Shown: piece after piece, positions 1 to 5,140 of the stretch
Position numbering within the stretch: the first letter of the stretch is position 1
Layout: the number at the start of each line of letters is the position of its first letter
Assembly: GCA_030632925.1 (NCBI GenBank)
Contig: DAOVTU010000280.1
Location: 1-5,140 of the forward strand
Length of the DNA: 5,140 nucleotides
Origin: Candidatus Krumholzibacteriia bacterium
Lineage (GTDB): Bacteria > Krumholzibacteriota > Krumholzibacteriia > LZORAL124-64-63
Direction of reading: 5' to 3'
Position numbers and translations under genes: made by a program
Notes under the pieces: generated by a model
Told to the model about the DNA's origin: nothing
Databases searched by the model: none
The model's input: the letters and a program-made list of their open reading frames with translations, nothing else

Positions 1-1
1 C

Positions 2-1075
2 CTGGAGTTGTGCCACTGCCGTATGGCCAGCGGCAACCCAGCCCCCTTGGTAGTGCTTTTTTTCGATCATGAGTTGGCCAAGCGGCTGCGTGAACAAGGT
101 CTAGAGCCGATCATCATACAGGGGCAGAACCGTTACGACCTGGGCATGATCAAGCAGTTGGTCGAACAGTTGCGAGAGCATGAAATCGACGTGGTGCATG
201 CCCATGGCTACAAGGCCACCATTGCCTGTGGCCTGGCCCGGCGACATCTGAATTTTGGGCTCGTCAAGACGGAACACGGCAAGGTCGAGTTTGATCCCCG
301 CAAGCCCCTGTCATGGTTCAAGGCCCGGCTCAATTTTACGGTGGAACAGTTCCTGACGCGGAAATATGTTGATAGTGTGTGTTATGTGACCGATGACATA
401 GGCAGGTTTTATGACAGCGCCCATCGCAACCTGAATCGGCAGACGATCCACAACGGGATGGCCCCGTTGGTGGCTGCGGACTATGCGCGGCCCACGGACT
501 TACCGTTGGACAAGATCAACGTGGGCATCGTGGGGCGGATCAGTGAGGTCAAAGGCATTCCGGTCGCTTTGGAAGCCATGAAGTTGTTGCAGAAGTCGGG
601 ACAGGTGCGCTTGAATATCATTGGCACCGGCAAGTTGACGGATTACCTGCAGGAGATGGTGGCGAACACCCCCTTGGCAGACTCGGTCCATTTTCTGGGT
701 TTCCGGCGCAACGTCTATGACTATCTGGCTCACCTGGATATCCTGCTGATGCCGTCATTTCACGAGGGGTTGCCCTACACCCTGCTGGAAGCCATGTCCC
801 TGGGACGGCCTGTTGTCGTCTCGCGAGTCGGCGGCCTGCAGGAGGTCATCACCGATGGCCATAATGGTATGTTGTGCCCGGCAGGGGAAGCCGCGCCATT
901 GGCGGCGTGTTTAGACAAATTGCTGTCGGATAGAGAATTGGGGCACAGGCTGGGGCAGGCTGCCCGCACCGATCAGAACGAACACTACACGTTGGAGACC
1001 ATGGGCAACAAGTACGAGACAGTATACCGGCAGGTCATGCCGCCGCACCCGAACGGTGGTGCGACCCGTGGCTGA
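2..1075 (+). CDS. Glycosyltransferase family 4-like (GT-B fold), 5'-partial
   Basis: Probable cytoplasmic glycosyltransferase that moves a sugar from a nucleotide donor onto a growing polysaccharide or lipid-linked acceptor. The reading frame is open to the left edge. A TTG at 8 could be a start, but the visible protein begins at about the first helix of the N-terminal domain and lacks the usual beta1/glycine-rich opening, so the true start is probably outside the window. Counting from the TTG: HAHGYK (64-69) fits the acceptor-domain motif of EPS-type members; HNG (148-150) leads into the donor domain; VGRISEVKG (175-183) is the typical start of that domain; HEGLPYTLLEAMS holds the E-x7-E pair (E253, E261) that contacts the donor nucleotide sugar; SRVGGLQEVI (272-281) follows. 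The C-terminus looks complete. Its last 20 bases overlap the next gene, which indicates an operon and translational coupling. Donor and acceptor cannot be told from sequence. Confidence 0.92.
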   Translation: MELCHCRMASGNPAPLVVLFFDHELAKRLREQGLEPIIIQGQNRYDLGMIKQLVEQLREHEIDVVHAHGYKATIACGLARRHLNFGLVKTEHGKVEFDPRKPLSWFKARLNFTVEQFLTRKYVDSVCYVTDDIGRFYDSAHRNLNRQTIHNGMAPLVAADYARPTDLPLDKINVGIVGRISEVKGIPVALEAMKLLQKSGQVRLNIIGTGKLTDYLQEMVANTPLADSVHFLGFRRNVYDYLAHLDILLMPSFHEGLPYTLLEAMSLGRPVVVSRVGGLQEVITDGHNGMLCPAGEAAPLAACLDKLLSDRELGHRLGQAARTDQNEHYTLETMGNKYETVYRQVMPPHPNGGATRG

Positions 1076-2516
1076 ATCCCGGCTCGACAGTGGGGCTGCC
1101 GAAGACAACGGTCTGCCGCCCGTAAGCACGGGGCGCCAGATAGTGGCGCTGTCTGCCCGGGTTAACAAATATGTAGAACAGCCCCTGATAGTGATGTTGG
1201 TTTTCCTGGTCTTTGTGGTGGCCTGGTACATGAACTGGGGCGCCCGCCGCGGTTTTTTTGCGGCCATGCGATTCGAATTCGTGGTGGCCTGGTTCCTTTT
1301 GCTGGCGTGCTCTATCCTGGTGTCCAACGGCAGGATCAACTTTACGCAATCCCGGCCCGTGTTGATGGCGACCGGAACACTCCTGCTGTTTATGGTGGTA
1401 CAGGTGCCGTTTGCCGCCGACCCGGACATGGCCAAGTTCATCTTCTTTGATCGTGGCGTATTCAAGTTTTCGATGATGGCCTTTTTTATCGTGGTCATGG
1501 TGCAATCGCCGCGAACCTTGCTGTGGTTCCTGCTGGCCTATCTTTTTGCCTGTTTGTATGTGACTCAGGAATCGGTCCAAGGATTGATCTCGGGCGGGCT
1601 GTATTGGGAAAATCAGGGCGTGATGCGTCTCCATGGCTCGGTGCGGATGTACGCCCACCCCAACAGTCTGGCCGGCTTGGCCATGGGTGTTGTTCCTTTC
1701 GTAGCTTTCCTGTTTCCGGTGGTCAGGCCAAAGTTCATCCGATTGCCTCTTCTTGTCGTTTGCAGCACTTCTCTGGTTTGTGTGATCTATTCGGGCTCCC
1801 GGACTGCTTACGTGGCCATCATCGCCTTCTTGTTGTTCTGGTGGGGAACTTCCCGACACAAGGTTCGCTTTCTATTGATCTGCCTGGCTGCCTTGGTGAT
1901 CGCCTACCCTGCGATTCCCGCGGAATATCGTGACCGCTTCAAGAGCATCACCGGTGATGAGGCCCAGGGGCACTCGAAGCAATCCCGGATCCTGATTCTG
2001 GAGGATGCCTGGGATATTTTCCTGTCCAATCCGGCCGGGGTCGGGCTGGCCTCGTTTCCCGCGGTCAGGATGCAGCGTTTCGGACGCAAACAGGATACGC
2101 ACAACCTCTATTTCGAGATTGTCACGAATCTGGGTGTGCAGGGGCTGGTGGCCTTCTTTGCGTTCATCTTTTTTCTGTTTCGAGGCAACCTGTATGCCTA
2201 TCGCTTCTATGAACGCCAGACGCGGCGGTTTGCTCCATATCTGAAGCGCTCGGGATTGAGCCCGCCGGTTCGCAAGGCGCTCATCCAGTTTGATTCAGAC
2301 CTGAAATTCCTGTCCGCAGTGGTCAAGTCCGTAGCAGGATTCGTCTTTGTGCGCCTGATGCTGGGATTCTTCGGTATGGATATGTACGAAGTCTATTGGT
2401 GGTTCGCCGTGGGGCTGACTGTCGTGCTGCTGAACATGATGTCGTCGGTGGGAACGCGGGCCAAGCTCTTGGCGCACCTGATCGAGTCGGATTTGCAACG
2501 CAACGCGAAGTCCTGA
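1056..2516 (+). CDS. O-antigen ligase / Wzy_C family polysaccharide polymerase-like membrane protein
   Basis: Polytopic inner-membrane protein of 486 residues, expected to polymerise or ligate undecaprenyl-linked glycan at the periplasmic face. A hydrophilic N-terminal stretch of about 40 residues precedes a series of hydrophobic segments (about 42-59, 72-90, 102-120, 135-150, 154-170, 203-223, 229-246, 251-263, 270-287). Family-like motifs are RMYAHPNSLAG (197-207), YSGSRTAY (245-252) and the Wzy_C signature from about 325: NPAGVG, then QDTHNLYFEIVTNLGVQGL (346-364) before a hydrophobic run. A basic soluble stretch (about 385-415) precedes two last membrane segments (about 420-440, 445-463). 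The start is GTG at 1056, inside the preceding glycosyltransferase; GTG at 1059 or 1068 is also possible. No clear Shine-Dalgarno is visible, so coupling to the upstream gene is likely. The next in-frame ATG lies inside the first membrane segment. Ligase and polymerase cannot be separated by sequence; an EPS polymerase role is inferred from context. Confidence 0.88.
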   Translation: MVRPVAESRLDSGAAEDNGLPPVSTGRQIVALSARVNKYVEQPLIVMLVFLVFVVAWYMNWGARRGFFAAMRFEFVVAWFLLLACSILVSNGRINFTQSRPVLMATGTLLLFMVVQVPFAADPDMAKFIFFDRGVFKFSMMAFFIVVMVQSPRTLLWFLLAYLFACLYVTQESVQGLISGGLYWENQGVMRLHGSVRMYAHPNSLAGLAMGVVPFVAFLFPVVRPKFIRLPLLVVCSTSLVCVIYSGSRTAYVAIIAFLLFWWGTSRHKVRFLLICLAALVIAYPAIPAEYRDRFKSITGDEAQGHSKQSRILILEDAWDIFLSNPAGVGLASFPAVRMQRFGRKQDTHNLYFEIVTNLGVQGLVAFFAFIFFLFRGNLYAYRFYERQTRRFAPYLKRSGLSPPVRKALIQFDSDLKFLSAVVKSVAGFVFVRLMLGFFGMDMYEVYWWFAVGLTVVLLNMMSSVGTRAKLLAHLIESDLQRNAKS

Positions 2517-2566
2517 CGGACCAGCTGGCCGGCGTGGGCAACTATTGCGCCGGCTGTGCAGTCCGT
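2516..2566. terminator. Bidirectional terminator-like hairpin at a convergent gene junction
   Basis: Two nested inverted repeats share one centre at 2541. The outer arms are ACGGAC (2516-2521) and GTCCGT (2561-2566); the inner arms are GCCGGCG (2528-2534) and CGCCGGC (2548-2554). They are separated by symmetric 6-nt internal segments and a 13-nt loop. That gives 13 Watson-Crick pairs, mostly G-C, plus possible G-U pairs next to the inner stem. The hairpin begins at the last base of the O-antigen-ligase stop codon, and the loop contains the TAG stop of the opposing gene. No T-run follows on either strand, so it is not a textbook intrinsic terminator. It could act by RNA stability, by pausing, or with Rho. 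Confidence 0.6.
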
Positions 2567-3774
2567 GTCAGCGGTGGGGGAATCTGGAAGTCGTACACTT
2601 CTTCCGGTGACAGTTGGGTGTCGGCTTCGACGGCCTTGACCAGATTGTACGCTTCCCTTGCCGTGACGTAGTGGAGTTGCAGATTGTTTTCCACGCAGTA
2701 TTCTTCAATAGCAGTCAGCATGGCATCCATTTCACCATCAAAGAACAGGTCGGCATGGGGGAAGCCGTGGGCGTGGATCTTGACGAAGACCCACTCGGGC
2801 TTGCCTTCGATACCTACGGCAATACGGTTCCACAGATCCACCCGATGCTTCTTGAAATAGCCGGCTGCGTTTTTCGGGCTGAACAATTTTCCGGTCGCTC
2901 CCGAGCCCTGCGCATCATCCAGACTGCCATATTCCATGAAGATCCGAGGGTCTTTGAAGTCCAGACCCAGGGGGCCAGGAATCATCATCAGGCCGGCGCC
3001 GGGTTTGCCCAGCACCGCTGGTTCCGCCGTCGTATCGTAGGACTTGGGCTCTGGCGTATCCTGGCAGTAGAAAATCTGATTGAAGGTCTTCGGCTGGGCC
3101 GATGTGCCAAGGGCCGGGAAGGTGAGATCCGCGTAACAGCCAAGGTCCTGCAGGATCTGGATCTCGTCATTGACGCCACACAGGCGATCGGCGCCGGAGT
3201 TGTCCAGGGTCCAATTGCCGTGGATAAACGAGAATCTGGGCTTGCCACCGGGACTGCTGATCAGGGCACCCACATCCGTAAAGCCGGTGAGGGCCGTCTT
3301 GAACTCGGCTGCAAACGACTCGCCGCCATCGTGGTAGTGATGCCAGTGGACTTCGATCTCACCAAACCCGCGGCCGGATGAGGCCGCCAGTTGTTCGACG
3401 ATGACCGGGTCGAAGTTGTCGATGGGGTAGAACCAGGAGTATTGGAAATTGCGTCCCTGGCTATCAGTGTGACGCGCCGAAACGTCCTCGAAATTCTGGA
3501 GCCAGCGCTGTGCCTTGGCCTGATTCTTCGGCCCACTGCCCGGTTCCCAGTGGTCACACATCAGGAAAATGAAATGCTTCGCCTCGTCATTGGCGTTGTA
3601 ACGGCCGGCCAGTTGATCCTTCAGGTACTGTGGTACCCAGAGATCGGAATGGCTGGTCTTGACGATTTTGGCACCCATCCAGAGGGGAACCAGCAGCAAG
3701 ATGATCAGACAAGCGAATACCGATAGGCGTAGCCAAACCGGTACTCGAGCAAACAGTGCTTTGATAGCGTGCAT
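2542..3774 (-). CDS. Membrane-anchored polysaccharide-deacetylase-like protein
   Basis: 410 residues. One N-terminal hydrophobic segment (about 14-35) after basic residues (K5, R10, R16) predicts a signal anchor with the rest in the periplasm. The body resembles a divergent branch of the polysaccharide deacetylase (NodB-like, glycoside hydrolase/deacetylase) superfamily that I associate with exopolysaccharide loci. MCDHWEP (72-78) stands where the catalytic/metal Asp motif is expected. EVHWHHYHDGGE (141-152) is a histidine-rich candidate for the metal-binding second motif. FIHGNWTLDNS (183-193), CGVNDEI (199-205) and GCYADLTFP (212-220) follow as a substrate-groove-like block, and KIHAHG (332-337) is a late histidine motif. 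The canonical TFDDG is absent, so activity is inferred. Stop is TAG at 2542-2544. Start is ATG at 3774, 22 bp after the upstream stop; a weak AAGGA lies 12 nt ahead of it and overlaps that stop, so coupling is likely. Alternatively it is an inactive glycan-binding relative. Confidence 0.7.
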   Translation of the reverse strand: MHAIKALFARVPVWLRLSVFACLIILLLVPLWMGAKIVKTSHSDLWVPQYLKDQLAGRYNANDEAKHFIFLMCDHWEPGSGPKNQAKAQRWLQNFEDVSARHTDSQGRNFQYSWFYPIDNFDPVIVEQLAASSGRGFGEIEVHWHHYHDGGESFAAEFKTALTGFTDVGALISSPGGKPRFSFIHGNWTLDNSGADRLCGVNDEIQILQDLGCYADLTFPALGTSAQPKTFNQIFYCQDTPEPKSYDTTAEPAVLGKPGAGLMMIPGPLGLDFKDPRIFMEYGSLDDAQGSGATGKLFSPKNAAGYFKKHRVDLWNRIAVGIEGKPEWVFVKIHAHGFPHADLFFDGEMDAMLTAIEEYCVENNLQLHYVTAREAYNLVKAVEADTQLSPEEVYDFQIPPPLTRTAQPAQ

Positions 3775-3796
3775 AATGTGGAGAAGTCCTTAAGCC
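3775..3796 (-). other. Intercistronic gap of the two-gene minus-strand operon
   Basis: Only 22 bp separate the stop of the secreted-protein gene from the ATG of the deacetylase-like gene. No hairpin or promoter-like element is visible here, which supports cotranscription. The best Shine-Dalgarno candidate, AAGGA, begins within the upstream TAA stop and lies further than usual from the ATG. Confidence 0.6.
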
Positions 3797-4900
3797 TTAC
3801 GAGCCTACCAATACCGGCTGACCAGGTTGACCTGGAGTCTCAACAGGGTCGCCATGATTGGTTCCCACCGCAAGGCCGGTTTGGTTCACATTGCCATCGG
3901 AATCAAAGACGAACAACCAGAGCGCTTCGGATACGCCAAAACTGCCGAGGTTGCCAGCAACCTGGATGGAGTCTGACTGCCAATCCTGGGGAATCTGGAG
4001 CTCGAAGTGCGTCACGTCCGACCAGTTGGCGGCATCGCCGAGGGCTACGCGCGATTGTGTATTGTCCATATAGATATCGCTGATGAGGGTCTCACCGACA
4101 TGGGAGTTGGTCTGGTTGTAGTCGACGGCGCCGATCATTTCGGCCCAGGTGTAGTTGACACCGGTTTCGCGACCCACCGTCCAGGTCATGTCGTCACCTG
4201 ATACTACCATCTTGTTGTTCCAGTAGAATTTGACGGTGCCGTTGCCGGCGCCCGGTCCGAGGCCTCCCGAACTGTCCAGCATGATGGTGTAGTGGTTCCA
4301 CTCTCCATCGGTCATCCAACTGCCGTAGCGGGTGGTTTCGTCGGGATAGGCGTCCCATTTCATCCGGGTCGGATAGATGGTCAGACGGCCGATGACACCG
4401 GAACTGCCAGCCCAAAAGCGACCGATTTTCACCTCGGAGGTGTTGCCGGACATGATTTCGGAGCTGCGGATCCACCAGTCAACCATCATGAAGTCGCCAC
4501 CAACGTCGCCCATTTCCTTGATCGCACTGCCACCGGGGTTTCGGATCCGGTAGACCGAACGGCCAGGAGCGCGAGTTGTCCCTTTTTCGATGACGGCCGG
4601 TAAGGCGGTGGAACTGTAATCCGCGTCTTTTTGCGGAGCGTTCGCGTCCTGAGGGTGAAGGTTGTCACCATCACGGGTGGGGAAGACATCGTCGTCACCC
4701 AGAGAACTGTAGGCTGAGGAGGTCAGATCGTCCCAATTCCAGGGACGGGCTGTGGCCTTGAATCCAAAGCCAAGTCCACTGATGGTCACGATGTTTCCGT
4801 TTTCAAAATCCTGGTCCACACTGGTGACTTGCACTTGGGCAGCCACATTGCCGGCGAACAACATGGCAATTAGCATGGACAATGAAACGCGCCAAAACAT
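3797..4900 (-). CDS. Secreted protein, probable concanavalin-like beta-sandwich; function unknown
   Basis: I do not recognise a named family. The protein is 367 residues from the ATG at 4900. A TTG at 4903 would add one residue, but GGAGGT sits 6 nt before the ATG and only 3 nt before the TTG, so ATG is preferred. The N-terminus is a Sec signal peptide (hydrophobic core about 6-17) with likely cleavage after NVAA (residue 21). Next comes an IPT/TIG-like strand pattern (NGNIVTISGLGFGFKATA), then WNWDD. The central part, about 125-290, is rich in aromatics and glycine (VDWWIRSSEIM, KIGRFWAG, MKWDAYPDE, DGEWNHYTIMLD, GTVKFYWNNKMV, SDIYMDN), as in LamG or polysaccharide-lyase-type jelly rolls. 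The C-terminus has an Ig-like LWLFVFDSDGNVNQTG pattern. No PEP-CTERM, LPXTG or membrane anchor is visible. First gene of an operon with the deacetylase-like gene. A role in binding, cutting or organising the exported polysaccharide is inference. Confidence 0.8.
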   Translation of the reverse strand: MFWRVSLSMLIAMLFAGNVAAQVQVTSVDQDFENGNIVTISGLGFGFKATARPWNWDDLTSSAYSSLGDDDVFPTRDGDNLHPQDANAPQKDADYSSTALPAVIEKGTTRAPGRSVYRIRNPGGSAIKEMGDVGGDFMMVDWWIRSSEIMSGNTSEVKIGRFWAGSSGVIGRLTIYPTRMKWDAYPDETTRYGSWMTDGEWNHYTIMLDSSGGLGPGAGNGTVKFYWNNKMVVSGDDMTWTVGRETGVNYTWAEMIGAVDYNQTNSHVGETLISDIYMDNTQSRVALGDAANWSDVTHFELQIPQDWQSDSIQVAGNLGSFGVSEALWLFVFDSDGNVNQTGLAVGTNHGDPVETPGQPGQPVLVGS

Positions 4901-4906
4901 CAAAAT

Positions 4907-4912
4907 ACCTCC
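4907..4912 (-). promoter_or_regulatory. Ribosome binding site of the secreted-protein gene
   Basis: GGAGGT on the minus strand, 6 nt before the ATG at 4900. It matches the anti-Shine-Dalgarno very well and decides for that ATG over the TTG at 4903. It is the strongest Shine-Dalgarno among the gene starts in the window. Confidence 0.85.
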
Positions 4913-4939
4913 ACAAACCGCTGAGTTTCCTTATGCAAA

Positions 4940-4951
4940 GCCTCTTTAGGC
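4940..4951 (-). promoter_or_regulatory. Small 5'-UTR hairpin
   Basis: GCCT (4940-4943) and AGGC (4948-4951) can pair around a 4-nt loop. An alternative pairing of AAAG with CTTT overlaps it. If transcription starts near 4962, the hairpin lies within the first 25 nt of the mRNA. It is short; a role in mRNA stability is only a guess. Confidence 0.25.
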
Positions 4952-4972
4952 AGCATTGACTACAAAAAACGA

Positions 4973-4989
4973 TGCAAGAGTCAGACCGG
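4973..4989 (-). promoter_or_regulatory. Sigma-54 (RpoN)-type -24/-12 promoter
   Basis: Read on the minus strand, CCGGTCTGACTCTTGCA matches the consensus YTGGCACGRNNNTTGCW at 10 of 14 defined positions. These include the key GG (4987-4986), the full TTGCA (4977-4973) and exactly 10 nt between GG and GC. Four positions in the -24 block differ (T to C just before GG, and CAC to TCT after it). Transcription would start near 4962, giving a leader of about 60 nt before the ATG at 4900. No good sigma-70 promoter competes; the best is TTGCGG-N17-TATTTT, which is weak. Activation would need an enhancer-binding protein, whose gene is not in the window. Confidence 0.55.
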
Positions 4990-5012
4990 AATTTTGTTTC
5001 ACGGGGAAATAC

Positions 5013-5029
5013 TCCTGCACGGTGCTGGA
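5013..5029. promoter_or_regulatory. Near-palindromic 17-bp candidate activator/operator site
   Basis: TCCTGCACGGTGCTGGA is an inverted repeat with 7 of 8 arm positions paired around one central base. It lies about 25 bp upstream of the -24 element of the sigma-54-like promoter, with its centre near -59 relative to the predicted start. Size and symmetry fit a dimeric transcription factor. Similar half sites occur at 5037-5046 (ACCCGCACTG) and 5096-5105 (TCCGGCACGG). The binding protein is unknown. Confidence 0.4.
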
Positions 5030-5036
5030 TTGCTAA

Positions 5037-5105
5037 ACCCGCACTGTCTCGTTGGTAGCTCAAAAATAATGTGTGGGGGGCGATTCCGCAATTGATCCGG
5101 CACGG
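5037..5105 (+). repeat. Two further CCnGCACnG half sites upstream of the operon
   Basis: ACCCGCACTG (5037-5046) and TCCGGCACGG (5096-5105) share CCnGCACnG with the left arm of the palindrome at 5013-5029. The outer site matches that arm at 9 of 10 positions and starts 83 bp from it, close to eight helical turns. Several same-orientation sites upstream of a -24/-12 promoter fit enhancer-binding-protein architecture. The motif is short and GC-rich, so chance is not excluded. Confidence 0.3.
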
Positions 5106-5129
5106 CATCCCGCCTCTCACAAGGCTACA

Positions 5130-5140
5130 ATGGACGAATC
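5130..5140 (+). CDS. Possible start of a divergent gene (only four codons begun)
   Basis: ATG GAC GAA follows AAGG (5121-5124) at 5-nt spacing on the plus strand and runs off the right edge. This would be a divergent gene sharing the upstream region of the minus-strand operon. With so few bases it cannot be identified, and a chance ATG is quite possible. Confidence 0.2.

Noticed and set aside
1035..1859. 274-codon open frame on the minus strand opposite the O-antigen-ligase gene
   Set aside because: The product is rich in His, Gln and Arg with low complexity, typical of a shadow of a hydrophobic membrane-protein gene. The 911-1498 minus-strand frame was rejected for the same reason.
2614..3381. 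255-codon open frame on the plus strand opposite the deacetylase-like gene
   Set aside because: It is antisense to a gene with clear motifs and a membrane anchor. Its product shows no coherent domain pattern and no good ribosome binding site; long antisense frames are expected from the codon bias of GC-rich genes.
3797..3860. PEP-CTERM sorting tail on the secreted protein
   Set aside because: The C-terminus ends in a Pro/Gly-rich stretch, then LVGS. There is no PEP motif followed by a hydrophobic segment and basic end, so it is not an exosortase substrate by sequence.
5064..5096. Sigma-70-like promoter on the minus strand (TTGCGG, 17 nt, TATTTT)
   Set aside because: Only 3 of 6 and 4 of 6 positions match the consensus, and it lies far upstream of the gene. 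Kept as a weak alternative to the sigma-54-type element.
4803..5120. 105-codon minus-strand open frame across the control region and the start of the secreted-protein gene
   Set aside because: It overlaps the promoter, ribosome binding site and signal peptide of a well supported gene in another frame, and the peptide is Cys/Arg-rich without recognisable features.
1..5140. CRISPR array, tRNA/rRNA genes, insertion sequence or phage attachment site
   Set aside because: No regularly spaced repeats, cloverleaf-like or rRNA-like sequence, transposase-like frame or terminal inverted repeats with target duplication were seen. Nearly all of the window is accounted for by four genes and one control region.

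Overview
The window looks like part of an exopolysaccharide or O-antigen-type surface polysaccharide locus from a Gram-negative bacterium, most likely a proteobacterium. Reasons: moderately high GC, tightly packed genes, a GT-B glycosyltransferase next to a polytopic Wzy_C/O-antigen-ligase-type membrane protein, a Sec signal peptide with a Gram-negative AxA-type cleavage site, and a sigma-54-like promoter. No taxon can be fixed from the sequence alone.

Layout. The left half (2-2516) is read on the + strand. A glycosyltransferase whose N-terminus lies outside the window overlaps by 20 bp the GTG start of a 486-residue O-antigen ligase/polymerase-family protein. The right half (2542-4900) is read on the - strand. 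It starts with a signal-peptide-bearing secreted beta-sandwich-type protein, followed after 22 bp by a membrane-anchored protein related to polysaccharide deacetylases. The two convergent units meet with only 25 bp between stop codons. A strong symmetric hairpin (2516-2566) spans that junction and reaches into the end of the - strand gene; it probably terminates transcription in both directions.

Control region. The 240 bp right of 4900 hold a good Shine-Dalgarno (GGAGGT), a small 5'-UTR hairpin, a sigma-54-like -24/-12 element with exact GG/GC spacing (4973-4989), and further upstream a 17-bp near-palindrome plus two similar half sites. This suggests that the secreted-protein/deacetylase-like pair is switched on by RpoN and an enhancer-binding protein. 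The + strand polysaccharide genes do not share this promoter. An ATG with a weak Shine-Dalgarno at 5130 could begin a divergent gene, but only 11 bases are visible.

Working model (inference): the glycosyltransferase builds the lipid-linked repeat unit, the Wzy_C protein polymerises or ligates it at the periplasmic face, and the convergent operon supplies one exported and one membrane-tethered periplasmic protein that bind or modify the polymer. The least described part is this two-gene operon with its sigma-54-type promoter.
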